A stretch of 64,000 nucleotides of DNA from Polytrichum commune (taxonomy: Eukaryota; Streptophyta; Polytrichopsida; Polytrichales; Polytrichaceae): contig OX485804.1 of NCBI GenBank assembly GCA_950295325.1, positions 28,024,001 through 28,088,000 of the forward strand. The letters are read 5' to 3'. The translations under genes and the position numbers were made by a program. The stretch's first letter is position 1; the number at the start of each line of letters is the position of its first letter. Below are positions 33,735-46,500 of the stretch, piece by piece. Under the pieces are notes generated by a model. That model saw only the letters and a list, made by a program, of their open reading frames with translations, did not search any database and was not told where the DNA came from.

Positions 33735-36700
33735 CTAGTTCCACTCCAAATGTAAATTGTGCCTCCTACAAAGAACATTCCTATCACCCCAAGTTTTTTC
33801 AAAACCTTGGAGCATGACCACCGCAAAGAAGTTGTTAATTTTAATTTGTTTGATCACGCGATTCCAAGGTGCTTTGGCGTACATGATGAGTTCAAGCCAA
33901 ATCTGACGTTTGACCTTAGACTCGTGCCATTGTTTGTGGTTGAACACTAAGTCATTACGTTCAATCCAGATGGTCCAAAGATTAATGCCCCTAAGGAGGT
34001 GCCAAATATTAATTTCTTTGCCGTATTTTTTGGGAATCCTTTCCGCAAACAATGCTTGCTTCTAATTGAAGCTATCATAATTGCGAGTGTTAACCCCACA
34101 AAATTCATGCATAATAAATGTGGCTCATCTCGATCCACACCCTCCTAGCTTGAATACAATCCCAAGTTTTATGTTTGACTGACTCACTCATGTTAGGAAG
34201 GCAGAAAACACATTGCTTGGAGATTGAAGCTAGTGCAATGCGGGGCCCTACACTCGTTAATTGCAACAACTTTGTGCCATACTAACCACATAAACGCGAT
34301 TTTTTTACTAGACCAAAGTGGTTCCCACATTAGCGACCAAAATAACTTGTAGTTACCCAGGAGGTAGCCCCGCCATTTGTCCGCCGCATGAGTGGTTCCT
34401 GGGTTCCTATTGGTGATAGACTCTCTACCATCCTTAGTGGTGTAATTAAGGAAACATCCTTCATCCCTCCGTCGCCAACGGTCCGGATTCCACATGAGGA
34501 TGACCACTTTGCCGTAGAAGAAGATTATTTCTTCCTTTTCCATGTGTTCTTTAGGCACTTTATTAGTATGAATAATTTTAACCTCATGAAAAAAAACCGT
34601 CATTTCACCGACATGGTGTTCCCATTCCCTACGGCACCGTGAGTGGGTGCCAACCGTAAAGCATATTGTATCGGAAGTGACAACATAAGATGATAAAGTT
34701 GCATGCACGAAGGTGCAAAATCAGTATCACATTGGATAACAAAGGTTGGGTCCTCTTCACCATCAACGTAGAACCCAATCCATTGTCCAGGTTGGGTAGT
34801 ATCCAAATCGGTGTCCAAAAGGTGGCACCATTGTCCATAATTCTTGTTCATCAGCTCCTCCCAATCTCCTACCTCTGTAGGTGTGAGGTTAGATTTCTCT
34901 TACCTTCTTTCCCTGGTAAAGAAATTTTGTTGTTCACTATCCCAAAATGTCATCAACGCATTGGATTCCTTTACGGTTTAGGGTGCAACAATTCCATCCT
35001 AGTGCGTGGCATAAGTATATACCTTTGACCATCACCTTCTATGCCTTACGGGTATGGCCCCATACCTTGGAACCTGAGAATCCTTGGTTTATTTGGCTTG
35101 TAAACCACTCCAGGCTAACCCACCAACTACGTCCTCTTTGTGGATTGAACCTCACGTCTATATCCAAGCACGAGTTGAAGGTTCGATTCACCGGGTTCTA
35201 TAGCCTTAATTATTCATTTGCAAAGTAGGTTGATGTTGGCAACCTTCGGGTCCACCAACCCTAGTCCGTCATTTTTCTTCTTCAGACAACACTCTCTTCA
35301 ACTAACTTTAGTGCGGATGAGTTGTTCCTTCCTAGACCACAAGTAATTACGTATTGCATCTTTGATTTTCCTTAGGATTTTGTTTGATTCTCCCCATATA
35401 GTGATAAAAACCATAAGGTGGATAACAAAACCTAATTGCAAGTAATTGCTTTCCTTGCTAGAGATAAATTTATAGTGCTCCAATAATCTATTTTCTTGTT
35501 TATTTTGTCATAGAGGAATCAATCAACGTCCGATGTGTTGAGGTTAAGTTTGAAGGGGGTACCAAGCAGTTTAGAGAGGTTGCCTTTCTATGTCCATTGC
35601 CAATTGTACCTTGAAAACCATTTTGGCTTATGTGTATATTTATCAAACCAGTAAGCATAAAATTTCTCCCAATTTATTTCTATTCCAGAAGTTATACTAA
35701 AAACCTTGAGGATGCGTATTAGTTCATCCACAAATTTTTTATCCTCTCTAACCATAAAGGATGAATCATCAGCATATTGTGAAATGCATTGTTGTTTTTT
35801 TTCCCAAGGCAGTGAGATCCCCTTTAATCTTCCTTCGGCCACCATTTTCTTGATATTGTGTGTTAACACCTCCTCTATAATAAGGAAGATGTAAGGAGCT
35901 AATGAATACCCTTGTCTAACCCCTCTTTCTATTTCAAAGTTGTTACCCGGGCTACCATATAATATTGATTGTTGTTGAGGCGTTTTCAACGAGTAGTTTG
36001 AGCCATTTGATAAATTTCTCATTCATATTCATCTTCTGTATAACAAAAAAATGAATCTCCATGACACTTTATTATAGGCCTTAGAAAAATCAACTTTCAA
36101 AAACACCAAGGGTTGCCTAGTCGTTTTAGCCCAGCGTAGAGTTTCCTGGATCAATACTATGTTAATCAAAATAAAGCAAAGTGGGAGGAATATCGTTTGT
36201 TCTAGACTAATTATGTTTATTAATATGGGTTGAAGTCTAAGTTGTAAGGTTTTGGCAAAAGCCTTGTAACTTGCAGTGAGAATGGTAATTGGTCTTCAAT
36301 AGTTGAGATCCTTAGTATTCTCTTCCTTTGGTATGAGTTTGATAAGCCCCTTTGTGACCCCTTCGTGTAGTGCTATGTTTTCCATGCCCCTAAGTAGCAT
36401 TTGTTGAAAATCATGTCCTATAGTTGGCCGTCGGAACTATTGAAAGAATTCTATAGGAACCTCGTCATGTCATGGTGCCTTTCTTTTAGTCATGGACAAG
36501 ATTGCCGGTGACAATTCCTTCTCTACAATTTCTCTTTCTACTGATTCATTCATGTCCCCTAAAAAAATAGCCGATAAATCATTCATGACCTCCCTGAGTG
36601 CATCTTCCAATATTGTCTTATACTTGTAGAGATCCTTGTAAAAATCTAGGCATATTTTCCCATGATCCTCCTTCTTCATGAAGATTTTTCCTTGTTTGTC

Positions 36701-37447
36701 CCTTAGCTTTGAGACAACAACTTGCGTATTCTTTTGTCTTACCAACTTAAAGAATTCTACAGAGCACTTATTCCCCATTTTTTGCCATTTAACCCTATAC
36801 CTAATAGCCACACCCCTAGCTTTCTTCATTTTTATTTATTACGTAGTTCTCTTGTATTGGTTGACCTCTCTTTGCTCTTCTATATTGTAAATATCCTCAT
36901 GCAATCTTGTTGTTTCTATTTTTAGATTGACCCTAGTGTTAAGTATTGCTCTCTTGTGCTCCTTTGCCTTTTGCTTATTAAACTACCAGTAAAATTTGGT
37001 TATATACGTCATTCCACTTGAACGTTAATTTCCTTATCTCACCACTTCCTATGCATAATTTAATTTGGACGGGAGAGTGATACGATCCTACAAAGTAACC
37101 GTGGATAAAGTATGTTGTATAGTTAATTTCCAACCTAATGTGTACAAGAGTGTAAAACCTATCTAGCCTAGCTAGTCATCGCGTTTGTCCCCTTTGCCCA
37201 TTGTTCCAAGAAAATATGCATTGTAAATGTTCCCTCTATTATGGTTGTATTTGTTGAGTTGGGTCGCATGAATTATCTCTCGGGGTGTTTGCTTGAGAAG
37301 AAGGGGTAATTTTATTTCGATAAACAAATTTCCTACAACTTCCATATTGGTATTTGGTGGGAAAGTTATTTGCTCACTAGTCCAGTGAGACTTATTACTG
37401 GAGCTAAGAATTACCAGTTGAGCTCCCCTTCCTTGGTTGTCAACCAA
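33735..37447 (-). pseudogene. Non-LTR retrotransposon (LINE) ORF2 remnant: endonuclease end, RT, zf-RVT
   Basis: Domains occur in the correct minus-strand order with stops and frameshifts. The endonuclease C-terminal end is at 37,170-36,990 (RLDRFYT, HSPVQIKLCIGSGE). The upstream RT linker is at 36,829-36,470 (WQKMGNKCSVEFFKLVRQKN). The RT core is at 36,022-35,588 with RGVRQGYSLAPYIFLII and the catalytic QYADDSSFMV block. A post-RT helix, IRNYLWSRKEQLI, is at about 35,360. The zf-RVT region is at about 34,350-34,130 (LFWSLMWEPLWSSKKIAFMW...CFLPS, then ESVKHKTWDC). The C-terminal INLWTIWIERNDLVF is near 33,970. The YADD motif is intact but the frame is broken many times, so it is inactive. The class is L1-like. 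Confidence 0.85.
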
Positions 37448-38153
37448 CCTTACTTTATTGTGGGGTGGGGGAGGCCCAATTTTTTCCTCTCTGCTCCATG
37501 GTTCACTCTCCCATCGTGCATTAGCCTCAAAGTCGTTTCCCCTAATGGGCTTGACATTCGTTGGTGATGTTTTGGTCTACTACGGCGATTTGTGCCTCAT
37601 CTCCATCCTGCACCCCTTTAGTGACCATGAACCCCGACATTTTTTGCAACTTGTCACTCATTTGCACCCCCATTTAAGCCTTGACACACTTACCTGGTGT
37701 GACTCTTCCCATGACATTTGTCGGCTAATCATGATGCCTGAGGCCGCTTCCTCCTTTTGCTTCCTAAGCTACCTCGTTGTTTACCCCCATCTCATTGTTG
37801 GCCACCGGATTTGCTAGTCTACACTTTACTTCTCCATATCTATGTTGATTGCTCCTTGGGTGAGCTCAACATCCACTGCGGCCAACATTGTGGCCAATCC
37901 ATCCATTTCGACGTCTTCTCCTATTTATTTCCATTTGCATTGTATTCCTAGTTCATCCTAGTTGTAAAAATTTGTCCATCTAGCCTCTCGCTCTGTAGTG
38001 TTGTGTTGCGGTGGTAGCCACAACCCTTGTTGTTGGCGTAATGCCTTTTTTGTTGCAAGATGCATACTATCTACTACCCCCTTGCCTCATATCTTTGATC
38101 AAATGCATTGGTTCTCACATTCATATTGTTTTTCTTAAATATATTCCTCCTTA

Positions 38154-38156
<3 letters not shown>

Positions 38157-38199
<43 letters not shown>
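38157..38199 (+). repeat. (CT)n microsatellite
   Basis: About 20 uninterrupted CT units inside the LINE relic, so it expanded after the element decayed or within its spacer. Confidence 0.97.
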
Positions 38200-38201
<2 letters not shown>

Positions 38202-38269
38202 CGTTGCTAAGTATGAAATGTATGCATTGGCCTACTCTTCCCTCCCATTGACCTTTTTATTGCCTCCTT

Positions 38270-39022
38270 GCAATCACTAGCTTTGTGCTTCCAACTTAAG
38301 CATGCTCTACATCTTATAGGCAGTTTATCGTAGTCTACCATAAATTTTGTTGTGGTAAGATCCCTCCCTCACATTCTAGATTTATGTAAGTTGCCCAACC
38401 CTTGCTGATCTCAAGGTTAATGCAAAACATCGGATCTTTAGTGTTTTCGTTCACATTGTCCATGCCTATCACTTCTCCTAATGTTTTAGAAACGGTCAAA
38501 GCTTGGTCGTGGTGTTTGAATGGCATATTCCTCAAACTAGCCCCTATCGGGAATGCAAGGTTGCTAAGATGTTGTTAACATCAACGCATTCAAGGTTCCT
38601 TAAATCTAAATGGTGTTAACATCAACGCATTGTAAAATGCATCTTTATCATCACCACTAAGTATGAAGTACCATTTCCCCACATTCCTATAGAACGTCAG
38701 GGTGTTGATCTTTAAGTTCCGCAATGTGCGCTAACAACATTTTTGTGTTACTTTTAAACTTAATGGCATCATTTCTTACTAAAAATCCACTAAAACATTG
38801 TTCCAAGTTGAATGGAAGTACCTCGCCACAATGTCATTTGAATGGGTTGGGATCTCCTCCATCAATTTGTTGGCTTGCTTCAACCATGACCTTGATCACG
38901 GCGTCTGTCATCTCCACATCATGGCGTTGCGTTTCCTTAGATATCCACCCTCCTCTCCCTTCCATCGTTGGATTGAATCGTGTTCCAATGCCAATTCCCA
39001 CTTTGGATGCCAAGGTTTTCAT
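38270..39022 (-). pseudogene. LINE ORF1 (DUF4283-like, zinc knuckle) remnant
   Basis: Read on the minus strand: WYFILSGDDKDAFYNA at about 38,680-38,630, then LRNMPFKHHDQALTVSKTLG and EVIGMDNVN at about 38,535-38,450, then a CX2CX4HX4C zinc knuckle (CRACLSWKHKASDC) at about 38,320-38,280. This is the arrangement of plant L1-type ORF1 RNA-binding proteins, and it lies just upstream of the ORF2 remnant on the same strand, so the two belong to one LINE of at least 5.3 kb. Frames are interrupted. The 0.8 kb between knuckle and endonuclease end should hold the endonuclease N-terminus but is too decayed to read. Confidence 0.75.
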
Positions 39023-40429
39023 TTCCGATACTTTGGATCTGGAACTCCCCCTTTCACACCCTCGTTTCCACTCGTTCTCTTCACTCTACCCTAAATCTAT
39101 ATCTTAATTTAGGTCTCGCAAACTTCTCTCCAACTATCATGCACATCCTTCCTAGGATCTCTTGTTGTTGTGGTTACACAATCACGTACTACATTGAGAA
39201 GGCACAAATCTCAAGAAATTTGTTTCTTTTTCCTCAAGGGCTCCATCTCGCCCCCATTAGCTAGTCATCCCAAACGTCAAGACAACAAGATTCTTGAAAT
39301 AAAAAGAAAAGCACCAACGACTTACATTGAGTTCCACTTGTGACATTGTTTCTTATCCTTCCCCTTACAGTATGCAACACACATTCCTATAAACATATTG
39401 TATTCCCAACAACCCATGTTTCCACCCTTGTTGGGTGTGCTTTAGCTACTCCCTTTCCTTTGCCTCATTGTTTGTTCACACCAATAACCATTGACCATGA
39501 CCACCATTGTCTTAATTCTCTTGTTGGTTGAGAAATGAGTTGCAGTCTTGCTTCATTTTATAGAATGTCACCATAAATAGAAGTGACCATGTCAAAGAAA
39601 GGATAAGATTATGACATGGAAGTGGTCAACATGTAATCATGCATGTCCATAAGTAAACAATGTTTGATGGTCGCTCAAATTTTGTGGCGACAAAACCCAA
39701 ATAGGTTGACTCAACATAAAATGAAGGTGACCATGTTAAAATAATTTAATTTTGTGTGTATTATGTTTTTGCAATTACATATTTTTGACAAAATTTTATT
39801 TTAGATTTTCATTGAAAACATGACATCTTGGTTTAAGTTTGTTTTACAATGTGTTGTGTAATCAAGGCTTCTAAAAAAAAGTGATGTGAACTTCTCTTAG
39901 TCATGATCTCTAGATTGTTGAGCATGACTATACTAAATCATGAATTGTGTTTTCTCAAAACCCTTGATCTCGTGTGTAACATGGCCCTTATGTCTGGGAC
40001 ATGATTAAATGGGACATTGCCTAAACTTCTTGATTTTGTGTCGTAGGTGACTCCAAATGATGTTATCACATGACATATGACTTAGGCAGTGGATACAAAG
40101 AGCCTTGCCACATATTGGAGTAGGTTGCCCAACCTAATCGAGTTGCAAAAGTGATGAGGTTTACTAAGTATTAGGTGCCTACTACAATCAATGGCATGAT
40201 GCCGTATGTTCATTACTGAATGTAGTGGTTAGGTCATCATGTTAGGGTCATCTACCACAATTGATTATGTGCCTTCGTGTATTCAACCAAAACTTGCTTC
40301 GCTTGATCACCACAAGCTACCACTGAGCATTTAGGTATGAATGGGCACAATTGTGCCTAAACCCAATTTTCACACCACCTTTTAAGAAATTCCAATCAAT
40401 CACATGATGACGTGTGGTATTTATTTGGG
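39023..40429. other. Intergenic, no gene recognised
   Basis: AT-rich. The first few hundred bases may be the LINE 5' region. No coding sequence or clear element end was found. Confidence 0.45.
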
Positions 40430-41090
40430 GGTGAAAAACAATCAATTATGACTTGCATATAGGGTGAGGTAGACGTGTCTCATTTTTGTTTACTTGTCTC
40501 AATTGGACACTTATACACAAGTGACATGTGTGGTCAAGGTAGGTTTAAAAATATATACCACAAAGACAAGCGCTTAAAGAGATTGGACTATGCGTTCTAA
40601 ATTTGATAACCATTCAAGGTTGAATAGTGAACATAATTGGAGGGGGGGGGGGCTATATGACCATGTAACGAGCATGAGAATGTCCACTTTGATAATAAAT
40701 AAGGTAGTCATATGAGCTTCAAGTATGAGGAAAGTGGCTAAGGTAGACGTGCCTAATTTAGTTGCTTATCTTAATCAAACACCTATATTTGAGTGGTATG
40801 TGGTTTGGTGTGGCTCTCAGAACGAACACCAAAAACATATGTTTTTAAAAGAGATTGGACTGCGTCTCAAAATATGATAAGCATTCTAAACTCAATTATA
40901 GTCAACAAAATCATGTGTGTGTGTGTGGGGGGGGGGGAGCTATATGACCATTTAACGAGCATGAGATTCTTCACTTTGATAATGAATAAGATATTCCCAC
41001 GAGCTTTAAAAATTATGATGAAAATGGGTACAACCTCAATTTTGGATTTGTTGATCATCTTGTACTAATCACATGTTTCATAACATAGGA
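40430..41090 (+). repeat. Two tandem copies of a dispersed ~300-bp repeat with G tracts
   Basis: Copy 1 (about 40,430-40,720) and copy 2 (about 40,735-41,090) share, in order, a GTAGACGTG motif near CCTAATTT, AAAAGAGATTGGACT, a G tract of 10 or more, CTATATGACCAT, GAGCATGAGA and CACTTTGATAAT. Related copies are at 10,880-11,165, 59,290-59,480 and 5,035-5,290. The type of element is not known. Confidence 0.75.
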
Positions 41091-41204
41091 GAAGTGGGCT
41101 GGTTGGAATAAGTTGCCATTTAAGATCCATCTACCTCACACCCTCGATATAGATTTGCTAACCATTCGCATGTTTCACGTCCTAAGAGACGTGGGCAACG
41201 AACA

Positions 41205-41420
41205 GGGAGAATCAACCGCGTAGTTACAGATGAGCCAGTTGAGTTTGAGGAACAAGCAGTTGAAGTTGAAGACTTCAGGAGAATTACCGATTGTTTTAGG
41301 GGAATCTATGGAATACACTTCAAATCAATAAAGAAAAACCGAAAGATCACAACACTTAACCGGTTGGACTTGGAAACACTAGGATTTTGACGATTGTGCC
41401 CAAAAGTCTCCCCGGACACT
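41205..41420 (+). repeat. Dispersed repeat (family B) fragment
   Basis: Contains GAGTTTGAGGAACAAGCAGT, GAAGTTGAAGACTTCAGGAG, AATCAATAAAGAAAAACCG and CGGTTGGACTTGGAAACACT, the same order of phrases found at 57,480-58,085 and, inverted, at 56,755-56,945. The end of the phrase set also occurs at 460-530. Confidence 0.7.
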
Positions 41421-43500
41421 GGACGTGGGCTTAGTCGGGAGAAGTAACCATTCAAGACCCATCTCCCTTAGTAAAGAACTGCAGACAAAGATTGAAACTT
41501 GAAGAGCTTGAAGCTTGCAGTGCAGCACGTGCCAGGAATGGAGGGTTTCCTTCGGGCACAGCAAAAGCAAGCCACTTTGCAGGGTGCTTTGCTTCTGTGG
41601 ACGCAAAAAGTATGTGCCCACTTAGCTTAGCTTATCTTAGGAAAACGCCGTGTCGTCATCTTGGCTCGTCTCTCTTCCCCTCCGATATTATTTTCTCGTA
41701 CTTTCATCCGGTGGAGGTGGTATCTGAGCTTCAAAAAGCTTCAAAATAGTCAGAGTGATTTATTACTGACACCAGTACTTTCATATAACTACTCGAAAGC
41801 AGCTCAGAAGCCACCTCCGCCGGATGAGATGTTACATGCACGAAGGGCAGGGGCAACTAGGGCAGAACGTTGACATGGGACCAGTGGGATCCAAGTGTTG
41901 CATGTACTTACATCCCAAGTAGTACTAACTTATTTCTTACATCCACCGATGGCGACCAGTGAAGGGACGTCAGAGGAATGTTTTGTTTCTCAAGTGGGCC
42001 TAGCTTATTTATTAACTTATGATCGTCATACTTTTGTTATAGTCCTTCAGGAGGAGATGATGATGCATGAGCTACCTGGGGTTGAAATTGAGTTAGCGCA
42101 GTAAGTTAGGCTTGCGATTGGAATATGGGAAGTTGGAAACTGCATCATGAACCCTAACTTAACCCGGATCTGGTGGTGGGACTGGAGGTGTGGATTTCAA
42201 GTAAGTAAGGAAGGAGTTCGGAGCAGTGATGTAGATGGCCAGGTTTTTTATTCGATTGAACTTTTGTAAGCTTTGATATAAAACTACAATATTGGCACCT
42301 CGGAGGAGGCTCCAGGATTCTGGGATTGAGCACTAGAATCTAGTGTAGTTTTTAGGAGAAGGTCGCCGACTCGCCGGGTTTTCGGCTTGAAAATTTTAGA
42401 ATATTGGGTTGGAGGATTTTGGGGTTGCCTTGGGGCGGTTGGTTGGGACTCGAGACTCGAGAGGCGATAAATAGTTTAGATTTCAGAGCCCGATCCTGCA
42501 TCCTCGTCCGTGAACTTTTATTTTCTTGTTTTCTCTGCGCGAGGGGGGCGTGTGCCAGATGGGGTACGTATAAGCTAGTTCACTCTTGCATTCGGTGGCG
42601 ACTTAACTTAGCTTACTTAGTCTTTGGCGGCGATATTTAGCAGGAGTGGTGACTCATGCAGATTCTTCGAATTTTTGTTTGGTGTAAGTTACAACTCAAG
42701 CGAGATTGAAGCTACGGAATCGGCTGTCGATCAACTTGCTTCCTCTATTGTGAGGAACGAATCAATGGGAGACGATTCTGTTGGTGGAGTTTGAATTGAG
42801 CAGGTGGAGATCAACATCATGTCACAAGGCTGCCTGCTGGAAGAAGTCCCGATCAATTTCAAGCTGAAGTCCGTCTACAATTCAAAATATCCCAACATCA
42901 TCAAACAACCAGTTGCACAAGGTGATTATACCTGCAACCATGCACTGGTTTTCCTCGCACTGGTTTATTATTAAGCTCCGTGAAACTCACACGCACTCAC
43001 AGATTCATGCGGAACATTAAGGTGTCTGAGCATATAGCCCAATAACCTCTTATGTCAATCTCAATCTCAACCTCGACCTCTTTGTATTGTAGTCAACAAC
43101 TCCCGACCAACCGACATGCTCAAATTCTTTAACTGATGAATCTTGTCTACTTTGTGTTTCATATTGCGTTTCAAGCATGCGTGATGGAACCAGTCACGTT
43201 CAAGCACAATTTCAATCTTTTTCAATGGCTGGGCAAAACTACAGGAAGATAATAATGATGATGACTCAAGGTTACTACATCTGAGTAGACTGATTCATTC
43301 ATAGTAAGCAAAGATTTGGGGTCCGCATTGCCATTCAATTCCACTCGGGGGGATGACATCTGGATCTACGGCCATGTCTCTTCTTGTGTTTTACCAGGGA
43401 TGAGCTTCTGGGATTTCTAGAGATGAGCAAGGACTCTATCTCACCCTGAGACGAAAGGATCAAAGACAGAAGTGAAGGAGTGAAGGAAGGAAGGAAAAAG
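41421..43500. other. Upstream region of the MFS transporter gene
   Basis: No coding sequence is recognised. Transposon-free and of mixed composition, so it is a candidate promoter and 5' leader region. Frames at 41,492-41,749 and 42,404-42,640 have no known domain. Confidence 0.4.
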
Positions 43501-46500
43501 ATGTGGATCGATCGGTGGTCAGGCCTGGCTTCGGCCATGGCCATCCAGGTACTATTTGCAATTCATCACGACTTCAAATTACGACAGAAATTTATTCTGA
43601 AACTAGACAGTATATGAGGTTGGAATCTCAAAAGAAGATTAGATTAGGGTTTCCCATGAAAGTACTTATTTTTTCAGTTTGGGAAGGACAGGGCTGCGGA
43701 GGTCTCACCTACACCTTTGCGGTGTACAGCGAACATTTGAAGGAGGTTTTACAGTTATCACAAGAGCGAACGGACGATATCGGTGCCGCCAAAGATTTTG
43801 GTTACTCGTTTGGAATTGTGGGCGGCCTCCTTTACAACTTCTATCCCCCTTTTGTGACCGTTTCAATCGGTGCCCTTCTCCACTTCGTGGGGTACATGAC
43901 TGTGAGTATAAGCACCGAACCCCAGATTAATTTGAGGTGACGATAAAGTCTGGGGATGGATCGGGGTCCAATCTCCTAATGGAATGGTCCCGTGTTCGAG
44001 TATAGCCGGATAGTCTTGAAGGTCTTTCTTGAGTTTTAGGTGCTGACATTCTCATTTTTTTTGTCGTCTATATGCACATGCTTATGTAAGCACTCTTTGC
44101 TTCTCTTTGCTCCTCACCACTTGTACACTTCTCAAATAAATTCAAAATTTAAATAAGTTTTTTAGCCTTGAATAGAAGCAAAAAGAGTTTGCTCCTTTGT
44201 TCAAGGATGATGATGATGATGACGTTTATTCCTTTGTCCCCCAATATCCCCCGGCCCTTCAAGCTGCAATGGGTTTTGGAGACCAAAGCAAATGATGTAA
44301 TTCTGTGTTGATATCATCAATTGATGAACAAAGCAAGCTTGCTACAAGCAATTAGTAAAATTTGTTGAATACACCATAGTTCTTGCACCGTATGGACACA
44401 TTTTGGGTTGTTATGGCGAAGCACTATTTTCTTACATGGAGCTTGCAAATTGGCACTGAGTGCCTTCAAGCAGCGGTACATTTCATATCCAATTTGCAAC
44501 AATTTATTGTACTTAATGCAATGGGTTGTGATGTGGGTGTAGGTCTTGCTGACGCTAACAAGGCAAATTTCACCACCTTTTTGGCTGGTGAGCTTGCATC
44601 CTTCCTTCTTTTCCAAGGATTCTTGTCAGGTTTTGAATATGATCAGGAGCATAATCCATCTACGTGTACAATCTTAGAATAAAAATGATTTGATGGTCAT
44701 TTTCAGAATCAAACTGTCAATCTTGTAACCTACAACTGCCTAGTTATTTACCATTCGGAAGCAAGAATCTTCGGCTTCACCAGAGGAGGGGTCAAGATTT
44801 GCAATTGATTGCTATAGTGGGAATTTGAGGTTATTTTGATGAGTTCATGGTGATGATTTTGGGTGGCAGCTGTGTGCCTCAATTGCCACTGGCGTGGGTG
44901 GTGATAGCTGGACGGATGCGGCCTGTCTGTTCACCAAGTAAACCTACTTTCCTGCAAATCCCTCAAATGGTTGGACAGAATGTGATCTATAAAAGCCTAT
45001 CCGTGCATTCTTCACTACAGTCAGATGACAAAATGATTATTCAGACAAGATTGGACTTTGAGTAATCTCTTCTTGCAGTGTCAGCTCAACTTAGAAACTC
45101 GAGAATCATAACACCTTTATCACGGTTGCTAAGGTCCATCTCTTCATGGTGACAGCCCAAGGTTCAGAAGTTTGTGAATTGTGGGAATGGGTATCCCTAC
45201 CAAGTAAAACTACTTCCCTGCAAATCCGTCAAATGGTTGGAGAGAAATTGATCTGTGAGGCCTACCCGTGCATTCTTCATACAGTCAGATTAAAAAATGA
45301 TTAGTCAGACAAAGATTGGAGTTTGAGTAATCTCTTCTTGCAATGTCAGCTCAACTTAGAATCTCGAGAATCATAACACCTTTATCCCGGTTGCTAAGAT
45401 CCATCTCTTCATTGGTGATAGAAGTAGAAGATTGTGAATTGTGGGAACGGGTGTCCCTGCCAAGTAAACCTGCTTTCCTGTATCCCTGAAATGGTTGACC
45501 ATAATTTGATTTAAAAATCCTACCTTGCATTCTTCACCACAGTTGAGATTGGAATCTGAGTAATTTCTTCTTGCAGTGTCAGTTCATTTTAAAACCTTGA
45601 GAATCCCTATAATGCCTTATCCTAGTTGCAAAACCCATCTGTTTATGGTCATAGCCCAAGGTTGAGAAGACTGTGCAAACCTTACAGTGGGAGGGGTGGG
45701 TTTTGCAGCTTACAGAGCTTCCAAGAAAATCGCGGAACGGTCATGGGCATTCTAAAAGCTGAGGTTGGACTAAGTGGGGCCATTTTTGTTACGGTATGAG
45801 TGCACTTTTAACCCTCTTGCACCCTTCTTTTGTAACAGGGAGTCCTCATGGTTCGTGATATGGAGTCATAGACAGGTCTCAAGCAGCCTCAATTAGGAAT
45901 TCGGTCTTTCTCGAAAATCAAAAGCTTGATGCACTTATCAACAATATGTGAGATCTTGGTTGTAGTTTCCTTTCTTCTGCACTATCTTTGAGGGATGAGT
46001 TGGTTTGACAACAACCACAACCACAACCACGCCTACAATACAAGGTGTAGTTGAGGGTGGTTGTAGTATTTCTTTGGCTCTATTTTGTTTGTAGTTACTA
46101 TGTGACAGGAAGAGAACTTCATGGCCAAAGCATGGGATATGTTTTTTTAGGAGGCAGGACTCTTGGACAAACTGTACACTAGAGTCCAAAAATTCCTTGT
46201 CTCCACTCCATGGATTGCACCAATAGGAGGGACAATCATTTAGGTCAATTCCAAACTTCAGCTACAAATACAAGCTGTATATGAATGCTAAATATCATAA
46301 TTGTGGTTGATTTGGGTACAGAACCACAACTACAACCACAACCACTTGAGTAGTATCTAGAAATCTTTGTGTCGTCAACCTATGCTATATTCCAACTTGG
46401 TACTTGTTGTGGTTTAGATATACAAAGCATTTTTAAAGCCAGACGTGGACAAGTATGTGCTGTTGGTTGCGGTGGGCCCAACAGCTGTGAGCCTAGTACT

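Noticed and set aside
37437-39107. Several plus-strand frames of 60-130 codons
   Set aside because: They are antisense to the LINE ORF1 and endonuclease relic and show no domain.
43960-44025. Possible tRNA gene (a TTCGAG phrase)
   Set aside because: No acceptor stem or A-box/B-box pair could be built.
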